Assembly (NCBI GenBank): GCA_038244055.1
Contig: JBBRTW010000098.1
Coordinates: forward strand, 1 to 18,142
DNA from: DASPKW01 sp038244055
Lineage (GTDB): Bacteria > Planctomycetota > Phycisphaerae > Tepidisphaerales > Tepidisphaeraceae
DNA: 18,142 nt
Direction of reading: 5' to 3'
Shown here: one piece after another, positions 7,026 to 14,041 of the stretch
Numbering within the stretch: the first letter of the stretch is position 1
Layout: the number at the start of each line of letters is the position of its first letter
Position numbers and translations under genes: made by a program
Notes under the pieces: generated by a model
Database searches by the model: none
What the model was told of the DNA's origin: nothing
Seen by the model: only the letters and a program-made list of their open reading frames with translations

Positions 7026-7040
7026 TGGCACAGCCGTTGC
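7026..7040 (+). promoter_or_regulatory. Sigma-54 promoter facing away from the signalling operon
   Basis: TGGCACAGCCGTTGC carries TGGCAC and TTGC with the GG and GC doublets 12 bp apart, the exact -24/-12 geometry. Predicted transcription start is about 7052. Sixty bp upstream (6966-6980) is a degraded look-alike, TGGCACAGTCGTGTC, whose -12 element is broken. No annotated gene lies downstream on this strand before an intrinsic terminator. Confidence 0.75.
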
Positions 7041-7051
7041 GAAGACTAGGG

Positions 7052-7279
7052 CGTCGCAAGGAAATGTGCAACCCGATGAGGGAAGGCAGGCCCGGGCGAC
7101 TTGAAACAATAAAAGTGTCTCGCGGCGGACATGGTGCCCGCCGGTTTTGCGAGGCCGATCTGAACCCTCGGTCATCGCAGAGGAGGTCCGCTGATCAGCA
7201 TTGCGGGGCGATAACGCCCTGAAAAGATAGTGTTCTTCCCGGACGGGAGTCGCCATTGCCCAATGGCGGCTCCTTTTTT
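7052..7279 (+). ncRNA. Candidate sigma-54-dependent small RNA, about 230 nt
   Basis: The interval runs from the predicted start of the plus-strand sigma-54 promoter to the end of the U-tract of a strong terminator. Predicted elements are hairpin 7119-7153 (CTCG/CGAG outer stem, CGGCGG/CCGCCG inner stem, 9-nt loop, a bulge on the 3' side), hairpin 7206-7219 (GGGCG-ATAA-CGCCC), and the terminator stem. A 52-codon ORF (7064-7222) fits inside, but its only purine-rich site is 1 nt from the ATG and it uses AGG and ATA codons that the neighbouring genes avoid, so it is probably not translated. By analogy with GlmY beside GlrKR in E. coli, it may be a regulatory RNA controlled by the adjacent two-component system. 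An alternative is an mRNA for a small basic protein. Confidence 0.55.
7246..7279 (+). terminator. Intrinsic terminator of the sigma-54 transcript
   Basis: GGAGTCGCCATTG (7246-7258) pairs with CAATGGCGGCTCC (7261-7273), with one T/G wobble and a small loop, followed by six Ts (7274-7279). The T-tract is only on the plus-strand side, so it ends plus-strand transcription and does not serve the minus-strand gene that stops at 7320. Confidence 0.85.
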
Positions 7280-7319
7280 CATGCGCCGCGCTGGAGGGGC
7301 CGGACGCGGGCGATGCCAA

Positions 7320-8276
7320 TCACAAACCAAACCAGTAATCCGGGACTGGAACCGTCGCTCCGGTGATGAGGCTTAGGTTCGCGGCGGCGGCAGCGCACAG
7401 GTTGCGGGGCTTCGGCCAGGGGACGTCCACGACATAAGACCCGACAAGCTTATGGGTGCGCCGATCGAAGACAAACCCTTCGAGGCGGCCGATGGAAGTG
7501 CCGTTTTCCGTTCGCGTCGCACCCGCTCGCGAGACGACGAGATAGGGGCGATCGACGACCTCGTCGATACGGTCGCGCAGCCCAACGCCTTCCTCGAGGA
7601 GTGCATTCTTATTACCCAGGGCATTGCTGCCCGGCGTGATGTATTCAAATAATCCTGAAAAGTTCCCGAGGGGATCGCAGATGGCCCCCGAAGCGGTTGG
7701 GGCATTGAGTTGATTGGCGTCGATCCAGTTGGCGGTTGCTGGCGCGGAGTGGATGGGAACCGAGAATGCCGGGTTAAGATTGATACAGGGCGTCATTCCA
7801 GTGGGGCCATCGATCGGGGGGAGTTGTTTGGCGATCTCGCGCAGATCGGCGGCCATCGCTTCCAACTTCGGACCGTGCGTTTTGATGACGGCGGCGACGG
7901 TCGGATGATACTTCAGTTGGTGCCGCACGGCCAAAGTGATTGCGACGGCGATGGACGGTAGAAGGATGATGGCGACATGGCGCAGCAGGATGCGCGGCCG
8001 GCCGCCGGGTCGCTGGCGGGTGCGTTTAATGGACGGAAGAATGCGCGACAGTTGGATGGGGAACATGATCCATCCCACGAGCGGGACGAGCCATAGGAAC
8101 AGAAACAGGAGCTTGTCCTTGATGCCGAAGTCGTCCCATTCACGCCGCGGGGTCAGCACCTGGGCGCCGCATTTTTTGCAGGTGACCATCGGCGGCCCGA
8201 CCTGGTAGACCATGTTCTGGCCCAGGCGAGCGTTGCAGTTGGGACAGTGCGAAACACTGACGGTAATGGTCGGCAT
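7320..8276 (-). CDS. Zinc-ribbon membrane protein, 318 aa
   Basis: The N-terminus holds a four-cysteine zinc ribbon (C11, C14, C33, C36: CPNC and CKKC). It is followed by two predicted membrane segments (about 56-76 and 99-117) with a very basic linker between them (IKRTRQRPGGRPR), so the ribbon and linker should be cytoplasmic. About 200 residues follow with no recognised domain, probably outside the membrane, ending in a possible beta-rich part (LVGSYVVDVPW). ATG 8276 is chosen although the frame stays open to 8891: the extension overlaps the upstream zinc-ribbon gene and has no protein-like composition. It lies 35 bp after that gene and probably shares its transcript. Function unknown. Confidence 0.8.
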   Translation of the reverse strand: MPTITVSVSHCPNCNARLGQNMVYQVGPPMVTCKKCGAQVLTPRREWDDFGIKDKLLFLFLWLVPLVGWIMFPIQLSRILPSIKRTRQRPGGRPRILLRHVAIILLPSIAVAITLAVRHQLKYHPTVAAVIKTHGPKLEAMAADLREIAKQLPPIDGPTGMTPCINLNPAFSVPIHSAPATANWIDANQLNAPTASGAICDPLGNFSGLFEYITPGSNALGNKNALLEEGVGLRDRIDEVVDRPYLVVSRAGATRTENGTSIGRLEGFVFDRRTHKLVGSYVVDVPWPKPRNLCAAAAANLSLITGATVPVPDYWFGL

Positions 8277-8311
8277 CGAATCTCCCGGATAAATCAGCGC
8301 GGCCGGCGGGG

Positions 8312-8983
8312 TTATCGCACATCTTCCAGTTTGGACGCAAATTGGCTTCCATCGCTCAGGGTGCTGAAATCGGGAGGCGGGAGGTTCGGCGCGGGCGCGC
8401 CGCACTCGGGGCAGCGGCCGGTGCTGGCGCGGAGGTCGTAGCCGCACTTGGGGCAGAGGGTGGAGAAGGCGCTGATGAGGCTTTCCTGATTCCAGTAGGA
8501 GGCCCGGCGCAGGCACCAGAGCATGGCCGCCAGGCACGCGGCCACGAACATCAGGTAGCCGATCGGCTGCAGCGCCCAGCCGAGGGCGCGGACATAGGCG
8601 ATCGTCAGCAGGATGAGTTTGGCCGCCCCCATGAGGCAGAGCGCCGCGCCGACGATGCAGTAAGTGCGGCTGCGGATGGCCGCCCGTTTGGTGACGACGA
8701 TCTGCTTCATCCGAAGGGAATTGAGCTCCGACTCCTGGGATTGGGTATGCGCCCGCTCCTCGGCTTCCTCGCGCGATGCCGGCAATTCGGTTGAGCCATC
8801 CGCGCCGGGGAGGATGAAGCTCTTCGAGCAGGCGGGGCAGTGGATGAGCTGCGCGGTTTCGGCCAGTTGCACTTCGAGCTCGGCCGAGCATTCGGGGCAG
8901 TGGATGTGCGGAAGCGCGGTGGGGTCGTCGTCATCTTTGGCAGGATCATCAGGCGTGGAATCGCCGGCGGACATCATGGTCAT
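8312..8983 (-). CDS. Double zinc-ribbon membrane protein, 223 aa
   Basis: The N-terminal part has a CPEC...CPAC ribbon (C29, C32, C49, C52) after an acidic stretch. The middle has a charged Glu-rich helix (about 70-100) and two membrane segments (about 108-130 and 138-158). The C-terminus has a second ribbon (C177, C180, C191, C194) of the CPKCGYDLR...GRCPECG type that is common in planctomycete membrane proteins. With two membrane passes, both ribbons should face the cytoplasm. It is the first of a two-gene unit with the next zinc-ribbon membrane protein, 35 bp away. Several ATGs cluster at the start (residues 1, 3, 4); the first is used. The biological role is unknown; protein or nucleic-acid contacts by the ribbons are plausible. 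Confidence 0.82.
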   Translation of the reverse strand: MTMMSAGDSTPDDPAKDDDDPTALPHIHCPECSAELEVQLAETAQLIHCPACSKSFILPGADGSTELPASREEAEERAHTQSQESELNSLRMKQIVVTKRAAIRSRTYCIVGAALCLMGAAKLILLTIAYVRALGWALQPIGYLMFVAACLAAMLWCLRRASYWNQESLISAFSTLCPKCGYDLRASTGRCPECGAPAPNLPPPDFSTLSDGSQFASKLEDVR

Positions 8984-9043
8984 ACATTAGCAGATCAGCC
9001 TTGGATCGGCCAAGGTATTGTCCGTGTCCCGAACGCCAGTGAT

Positions 9044-9060
9044 ATGGGCGTCTCGCCCAT
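9044..9060. repeat. Perfect short hairpin ATGGGCG-TCT-CGCCCAT
   Basis: A 7-bp perfect stem with a 3-nt loop in the 306-bp gap between the zinc-ribbon gene start and the end of the regulator gene. It has no T-tract, so it is not a standard terminator. A second palindrome, GGGCATGCCC, lies at 9098-9107. The rest of the gap up to 9199 shows nothing else. Confidence 0.5.
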
Positions 9061-9199
9061 GCGGAACACGCTCGAAGTTGAAATGATTACGCCATCCGGG
9101 CATGCCCAGCCGAGCCGATGGGCCATTTCAGCGATGGAAAATCACTCGGCGGCTCGTCAGGGCATGGCACCCGGTCCGTGATCGCGCCGTATGTTTTTC

Positions 9200-9262
9200 T
9201 ACCCTCCACCCTCCACCCTCTACCCTCTACCCTCTACCCTCTACCCTCCACCCTCCACCCTC
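9200..9262. repeat. Tandem heptamer array YACCCTC x9
   Basis: Nine uninterrupted 7-bp units, all (T/C)ACCCTC, 63 bp in total. A pyrimidine-rich tail with further CCTTCTG/CCTTCCG motifs then runs into the 3' end of the regulator gene, whose last few codons and stop lie within that tail. Only the first base of the unit varies. Confidence 0.9.
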
Positions 9263-9289
9263 AACTCTTCATCCTTCTGCCTTCTCACC

Positions 9290-10507
9290 TCATCCTTCCG
9301 CCTTCGCTCTCCCCGCCCCCCGCCGCTCCCGATACTCACTTGGCGGCAATCCCGTCTTTTTCTTGAACACCACGCTCATGTATTCCACATGCTTGAATCC
9401 CGTCCGCATCGCCACATCGAACAGCGGCAGGTCCGTTTGCGTAAGCAAATCCTTCACGCGCTGCACGCGCGTGCGCACGATCTCCTCGTGCGGCATCCGG
9501 CCGAGCACTTTCCGAAAAGCCGCCTCGAACACCCGCCGCGACATCGCCACATGCGCCAGCACATCCCCGACGTTGATCCCATCGCAGGCATGCTCGCGGA
9601 TGTACCTGACCGCCTGCGCGATCCGCTCATCGGCCACCGCCAGCGTATCGGTGGAGAGGCGCGGCACCACGCCCAGCGGCTTGACCAGGTGCGCTGAAGG
9701 CGCGACTTTCTCTCCGGCCATCATCCGGTCCAGCAGTTTGGCCGCGAGGTAGCCGGTGCGATCGGTGTCGGGGGCGACGCTGGTCAGGGGCGGATCGGAG
9801 AGATCGCAGAGCAGCTCATCGTTATCGACGCCGATCACCGCGACTTCATCCGGCACCGTCAAGTCCGCGAGTTTGCAGGCCGCCAGCACCTGCCGGCCGA
9901 GGATGTCGTAGGCCGCCATCACGCCCAGCGGGCGCGGCAGCGCCTTGATCCAGGCCGCCAGGGCATCGAGCTGTTCATCGTGCGACAATGCCCGCTTTTG
10001 ATCGGCCGGCGGATAGATCGCCAGGGCGAAACCCTTCTCCTTGCAGATCGCCTCGAAGCGCTGCCGCCGCCAGTCGGACCAGTTGAATTCGCGGGCGCTG
10101 CAGAAGGCGAAACTGCGGATGCCGCGCTCGGCCAGATGATCGAAGGCCAGCCGGGCGATGTCGGTGTCATCGGTCTCCACCCACGGAATTCCCGGCACCT
10201 GCCGCGCGGCGCTGACGTCCACGCAGGGCAGTTTCGATTCCAGAACCTCGGCCGCGATGGCGGCGTTCTCGATCCGCGCGATCACCCCATCGCCATGCCA
10301 GCCGCGCAGCCAGCCGGTGGCCTCGCCGCGGCGGCGTTCATCCAGATCGATATCCCAGTGCGGATGCTCGCGGATGTAGGAGCGGATGCCGTGGAGCAGG
10401 CCGCGTGCGTATTCGTTGGAGGTCTCGATGATCAGCGCCACGCGGCGGCGCGGCAGCGGCGCGGGCGCGGCTTTGGGGGGGGCGGGCTTGGGTGTGGAGC
10501 GGGCCAT
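9290..10507 (-). CDS. XylR-like transcription regulator (LacI-type sensor + AraC HTH)
   Basis: A 405-residue protein with the same domain order as E. coli XylR: a periplasmic-binding-protein-like sugar sensor (about 22-285; RRVALIIETSNEYARGLLHGI at its start, FCSAREF and GVMAAYDILGRQVLAAC in the middle, VAVIGVDNDELLCDLSDPPL near the end) fused to a C-terminal AraC double helix-turn-helix (about 293-395; SRRVFEAAFRKVLGRMPHEE and DVAMRTGFKHVEYMSVVFKK). The N-terminal 20 residues are Pro/Ala/Arg-rich and probably disordered. Such proteins usually activate sugar-use genes when a sugar binds. The nearby oxidoreductase and the secreted carbohydrate-active protein are reasonable targets, by position only. 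The last residues (RAKAEG) are encoded by the repeat-like tail next to a heptamer array. Confidence 0.93.
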   Translation of the reverse strand: MARSTPKPAPPKAAPAPLPRRRVALIIETSNEYARGLLHGIRSYIREHPHWDIDLDERRRGEATGWLRGWHGDGVIARIENAAIAAEVLESKLPCVDVSAARQVPGIPWVETDDTDIARLAFDHLAERGIRSFAFCSAREFNWSDWRRQRFEAICKEKGFALAIYPPADQKRALSHDEQLDALAAWIKALPRPLGVMAAYDILGRQVLAACKLADLTVPDEVAVIGVDNDELLCDLSDPPLTSVAPDTDRTGYLAAKLLDRMMAGEKVAPSAHLVKPLGVVPRLSTDTLAVADERIAQAVRYIREHACDGINVGDVLAHVAMSRRVFEAAFRKVLGRMPHEEIVRTRVQRVKDLLTQTDLPLFDVAMRTGFKHVEYMSVVFKKKTGLPPSEYRERRGAGRAKAEG

Positions 10508-10535
10508 GCCGTCATCTAACGCGAATACTACCGAG

Positions 10536-10660
10536 CGTCATTCCGCGGGAGCTTCAGGCGACCGAGGAATCTTCCTTCGACGTATTGGCCCGTTCATTGG
10601 TGAACAGTCCACGATGCATAAGCCAGATCCTTCGGTCGTCTATACTCCCTCAGGATGACG
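10536..10660. repeat. Inverted repeat element, GTCATYCY-type arms
   Basis: A left arm at 10536-10573 beginning CGTCATTCC and containing GGGAG and CGACCGA is matched in reverse at 10625-10660 by an arm ending CAGGATGACG and containing TCGGTCG and CTCCC. The arms are about 36 bp with scattered mismatches and enclose about 50 bp without coding potential. It fills most of the gap between the oxidoreductase stop and the regulator start and is related to the element at 11971-12073. Probably a non-autonomous palindromic repeat. Confidence 0.75.
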
Positions 10661-10685
10661 TTACTTTGCCTCAAACATCGCCCCA

Positions 10686-11813
10686 TCACGACAATGTAAA
10701 CTCCGGCAACCGCACGATCTCCCCGCCCTTCAGCGCCGATTGATGCGCGCACAATCCCACGCCCGTCCAGTTCGCCGACTGCTTGGCGTTCGGATAAGGA
10801 TCGCGCCCGGCCACCAGCGCCGTGAGCATCTCATGCACCAGGTGCGGGTGCGAGCCGCCGTGGCCCGCGCCTTGAATGAAGGAGAGATGCTGATGCTCAT
10901 CGGTGTCGTAGACGCCCTTGGTGGTGAAGCGCTGAATCTCCGGCGGCAGGAGCTTGGCGTAGTCGGGGGATTTGACCTTCTCGGGAATCTCCGGCTCGGG
11001 CTTCTTGGCGGTGTGGAGAATGTGATCCTGATGCTCGACCAGGGTCCATTCGAATGATTTCTTCGTCCCGTACACATCGATGCTCTCGCGATACTGCCGG
11101 GCCACATCGAAGAGGCTGCGGATGATCCGCGCCGTCAGGTCGCTGTTGCGCAGCTTGATATGCGCCGTCTCGACCGCGAAGGGGGAGTTGTATTTACTGA
11201 CCAGCTCCGGCCGAATCGTCCCGCTGCCGAAGCACGAGACATACTCCGCGTCATGTCGCGTCAGCGCCAGGCACGGGCCCACGCAGTGCGTCGCGTACCA
11301 CATCGGCGGCAGGCCCGGCCAGTAGTTCGGCCAGCCATCCATATCCTGCTGATGCGAGGCCTGGATGAACTGAATCTTCCCCAGTTCACCCTTGTCGTAC
11401 ATCTCCTTGCAGAAGAGAAACTCCCGCGCGTAGACGACGGTCTCGGCCATCATGTATTTCAGGCCGGTCTTCTGGACCAGCTCGACGATCTGCTTGCAGT
11501 CATCCAGGCTCGTCGCCATCGGCACCGTACACATGACATGCTTGCCGGCCTTCAGCGCCGCGATCGATTGCGGCCCATGATCCGGAATCGGCGAGTTGAT
11601 ATGCACCATGTCGATCGAGGGGTCCTTCAGCAGGTCCGCGTACTCCGTGTACCGTTTGGGTATCTTGAACGCATCGGCCACCTCATCGAGCTTCGACTTG
11701 GTGCGCTGGCAGACCGCGACGAGGTTGGCATTGGGGTGTTTCTGGTAGATCGGAATAAATTCCGCGCCGAACCCCAGGCCGACGATGGCCACGCTGACTT
11801 TGCCGTTGGTCAT
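10686..11813 (-). CDS. Gfo/Idh/MocA-family oxidoreductase
   Basis: A 375-residue protein with an N-terminal Rossmann fold (VAIVGLGFGAEF; G12, G14, G16) for NAD(P), HINSPIPDHGPQSIAALKAGKH (in parts, about 71-92) and a long C-terminal substrate domain containing MWYATHCVGP with H176. Members oxidise or reduce sugars and cyclitols. The usual catalytic E-K-P motif is replaced here by CTVPMA (about 95-100), so the lysine is missing and the chemistry may differ. It has an excellent ribosome-binding site: GGGAGGA (11827-11821) 7 nt before the ATG. There is no signal peptide, so it is probably cytosolic. Beside the XylR-like regulator and the secreted carbohydrate-type protein it looks like part of a sugar-processing locus. 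Confidence 0.94.
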   Translation of the reverse strand: MTNGKVSVAIVGLGFGAEFIPIYQKHPNANLVAVCQRTKSKLDEVADAFKIPKRYTEYADLLKDPSIDMVHINSPIPDHGPQSIAALKAGKHVMCTVPMATSLDDCKQIVELVQKTGLKYMMAETVVYAREFLFCKEMYDKGELGKIQFIQASHQQDMDGWPNYWPGLPPMWYATHCVGPCLALTRHDAEYVSCFGSGTIRPELVSKYNSPFAVETAHIKLRNSDLTARIIRSLFDVARQYRESIDVYGTKKSFEWTLVEHQDHILHTAKKPEPEIPEKVKSPDYAKLLPPEIQRFTTKGVYDTDEHQHLSFIQGAGHGGSHPHLVHEMLTALVAGRDPYPNAKQSANWTGVGLCAHQSALKGGEIVRLPEFTLS

Positions 11814-11970
11814 GAAGAGATCCTCCCGAAAAGGCCGCCAAGTGTGGAAAGAGATGAGTGCCTCCGCGGCACTTTTGGGTCACGAGGGCGTATCCTACCG
11901 TGGGAGTGCGCGGGACCAATGAGAAAATTCACATGGGGCGTGAGAAATTTGAAAGCGGCGATTCAATTAT

Positions 11971-12073
11971 GTCATGCTGAGCCTGCGAAGCATCTTGCAC
12001 CGACCTTCATGGCCCGTTTGCTATGGGATGGCCTTGATTGTCGAAGCAAGATCCTTCGCAAGCTCAGGATGAC
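11971..12073. repeat. Inverted repeat element, 28-bp arms
   Basis: The left arm (11971-11998) begins GTCATGCTGAGC and ends ATCTTGC. The right arm (12046-12073) is its reverse complement with 3 mismatches in 28. The spacer is 47 bp. It lies in the 314-bp gap upstream of the oxidoreductase and downstream of the GH99-like gene. Its ATCCTTCG...CAGGATGAC core matches the element at 10536-10660. After the right arm come two GGATGACCCGCCT-like units and a heptamer array. No other gene is visible in this gap. Confidence 0.85.
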
Positions 12074-12093
12074 CCGCCTCGGGATGACCCGCC

Positions 12094-12128
12094 TATACCC
12101 TACACCCTACACCCTATACCCTATCCCC
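12094..12128. repeat. Tandem heptamer array TAYACCC x5
   Basis: Five 7-bp units (TATACCC, TACACCC twice, TATACCC, TATCCCC) directly abut the 3' end of the GH99-like gene, whose TAG stop (minus strand, 12130-12128) overlaps the last unit. It has the same C-rich strand and the same position relative to a minus-strand gene as the array at 9200-9262. Confidence 0.85.
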
Positions 12129-13930
12129 TACCTGACCCCCATCTTCCCCCTCCAATTAAATCTCCCATTCGGCGCCACATCCCCATTCAACACGAAATCC
12201 GAAAAGTCCCCCGTCTGCTGGATATTATCCGCCCATTTGAAATCAATCGCCGCTGGAAGGGTCTTGCCCAGCAGCCCGCGCGGGATGGCCATTTCCATCT
12301 CATTTCCCGCCACCCGATAATCCGCCTCGCCGGCCGGGGCCCACTCATATTTCCCGCGAACATTCTTCTCCACCCGAGCCTTCATCCCCACCCGGCTTCG
12401 GTTCACGACCAGATCGTACCCCAGCCACCCCGTCGCGGGATTCGCGTCGATATCCAGATACAGCATCATCCAGTTCGCATCGGCCGGGGGCGTGATCGGG
12501 TCTTTCGTCCGCATATAAAAGTACACGAATCCCTCGTCCCAACTTACCTTCCCCGCCACCAGATCATTCCGCCCCGTCTGATTCACCAGCCGCGGGCCGT
12601 TTTTCTCGAATCCCTCGTGATCGCGCTTGATCGGGTCGCCGATGTCGTCGCGGAAGTCGGGCGCGACCTCCTTCCAATCATCGAATTTTCCATCCATCGC
12701 GATCGGCCGAGGCCGAACCGGCTCGATCGCCCGCGCGCCTTTGAACTTCCGCGCGTTGACCACCAACTGATAATAGTAATTATCACCAAATCCGCCCGCC
12801 ATCGGCTCGATATCTCGGCTGAACTCTGCGTTGTATTGGTCGACGAAGAAGCTGTCCCCTTTCTTGACCGGCCTGCCCAGGAATTTCCCCGCCCCGCCGG
12901 CGTCTCCCTTGATGAAGCGCTGCGCCACCCACTCATTCCACCCCGTCACGAAAATGATTTGCGGGTCCACTTCCAGCGCCCGCTTCCACTGCTCGGCGAA
13001 ACACAACCCCTGCTCCGCCGCGCGCAGCTCGGCCGGCGGCTCTTTTCCATTGTGATAGCTTCGCCCCAGATTGTCGGTGGGATGCCCCGCCACCTTCACG
13101 CTGATTTCCTCGGGTTTTCCCGCCGCCTCATGCCAACCGGCGCGCTGCGGAAAATCATCGATCCAGCACCACTTATCCCGCCCATCGCCGAACCATCCTT
13201 TGGGCCGGGACCACGCCCACGTCTCCCGAAACGTGAAAAACGCCTTCACTTCCGCCTTTAGCCCCTCCCCCTTCGCCAATATCAGCGGCCGACCCAGCCA
13301 CTCAAACCACAACTCCCGATGCAGATTCTTCGCATAAAACCGCTCGTAGAGCCGGGTGACGATCTCCACCTCGCGCGAATGCGTGATGAAGGCGATCTTC
13401 GGGAACTTTTCCCCCAGCGCCCGCCGCTCCTCCAGCACATTGCACAGCGCCGCCAGCGGCTTGTCGTAGGTCGGCCCGTTGGTCACATCCAGAAACAGCA
13501 CATCGATCCCCGCATCCGCCAGCATCGCCATGTGAATGCGAATCACCCCCTCATCATCGCTCTTGTAATACCCCAGCAGCGGCTGGCCCCAGTGATGAAA
13601 CGCCCCGGCCGGCCCATACTTCGGATCAGCCGGATTCTCCGCCAGCAGTTTCGAATTATCGTAAATCCCCCGCGAATGCTCGCCGAGCCAGAGGAAATAG
13701 AAGATGCCGACGAAGCGATCCTTGCGCGGCGCGGGAGTTTGCGCGGAAGTCGGCAACGCGCGACCGAGGGCGTCGGTGGCGACCCAGGTGTCGGAGAAGG
13801 TGTCCCATGCGGGCGACCCAGCCATCGCGTCCTTCGCCGCCAACTGCGCTGCGCCCGCGCCCGCCTCAGTCCTCGCGCTCCACGAAACCCCCGCGAGCAT
13901 GATAATCAACCACCAATGCCGTCCACTCAT
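12128..13930 (-). CDS. Secreted GH99-like TIM-barrel protein with C-terminal CBM9-like domain
   Basis: A 600-residue protein. The N-terminus (SGRHWWLIIMLAGVSWSA) is a signal peptide. The main domain carries features of GH71/GH99/WbsX-type barrels: FVGIFYFLWLGEH at its start, DDEGVIRIHMAMLADAGIDVLFLDVTN (in parts), FFTFRETWAW, and FVTGWNEW near the barrel end. From about residue 440 a beta-rich domain begins with PIAMDGKFDDWKEV and includes MMLYLDIDANPATGW, the pattern of family 9 carbohydrate-binding modules. It probably acts on or binds an extracellular polysaccharide; the substrate is unknown. The start at 13930 is set by AAGGAG 5-6 nt upstream; the frame continues 13 codons further but without a better site. 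The gene is divergent from the secreted protein at 14137. Confidence 0.82.
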   Translation of the reverse strand: MSGRHWWLIIMLAGVSWSARTEAGAGAAQLAAKDAMAGSPAWDTFSDTWVATDALGRALPTSAQTPAPRKDRFVGIFYFLWLGEHSRGIYDNSKLLAENPADPKYGPAGAFHHWGQPLLGYYKSDDEGVIRIHMAMLADAGIDVLFLDVTNGPTYDKPLAALCNVLEERRALGEKFPKIAFITHSREVEIVTRLYERFYAKNLHRELWFEWLGRPLILAKGEGLKAEVKAFFTFRETWAWSRPKGWFGDGRDKWCWIDDFPQRAGWHEAAGKPEEISVKVAGHPTDNLGRSYHNGKEPPAELRAAEQGLCFAEQWKRALEVDPQIIFVTGWNEWVAQRFIKGDAGGAGKFLGRPVKKGDSFFVDQYNAEFSRDIEPMAGGFGDNYYYQLVVNARKFKGARAIEPVRPRPIAMDGKFDDWKEVAPDFRDDIGDPIKRDHEGFEKNGPRLVNQTGRNDLVAGKVSWDEGFVYFYMRTKDPITPPADANWMMLYLDIDANPATGWLGYDLVVNRSRVGMKARVEKNVRGKYEWAPAGEADYRVAGNEMEMAIPRGLLGKTLPAAIDFKWADNIQQTGDFSDFVLNGDVAPNGRFNWRGKMGVR

Positions 13931-14041
13931 CAAATCTCCTTCGGGCCGCACATCATCGCCAAAACTCACCGCATCTCAAATCGCCCCATCGCTCTCCGCC
14001 ACCGCGAGGACCGTCAATGCACAATCCACCTCAATGTTAGC

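Noticed and set aside
7064..7222. 52-codon ORF inside the sigma-54 transcript as a small protein
   Set aside because: Purine-rich site only 1 nt from the ATG, AGG and ATA codons avoided by neighbouring genes, and no recognisable feature. Not fully excluded; kept as an alternative under the ncRNA.
7052..7279. CsrA-sponge role for the putative sRNA, based on GGA motifs
   Set aside because: About six GGA triplets occur, but only one or two could sit in hairpin loops, and the number is close to what this base composition gives by chance.
8277..8891. 5' extension of the 318-aa zinc-ribbon protein to a 523-aa protein
   Set aside because: The extension overlaps the upstream double-zinc-ribbon gene in another frame and has an Arg/Pro-rich shadow composition; ATG 8276 directly precedes the zinc-ribbon domain.
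9163..9185. A third sigma-54 promoter at the TGGCAC near 9168
   Set aside because: The -12 element is absent (no TTGC at the required spacing).
9200..9262. CRISPR array
   Set aside because: The repeat unit is 7 bp with no spacers, and no cas gene lies nearby.
11860..11880. Terminator from AGTGCC-TCCGC-GGCACT followed by Ts
   Set aside because: Only a 6-bp stem, the T-run is four bases on the plus strand, and no plus-strand gene precedes it.
12038..13261. 407-codon plus-strand ORF opposite the GH99-like gene
   Set aside because: It begins in the repeat region, is rich in Pro/Arg/His/Ile and has no motifs; it mirrors the codon pattern of the real minus-strand gene.
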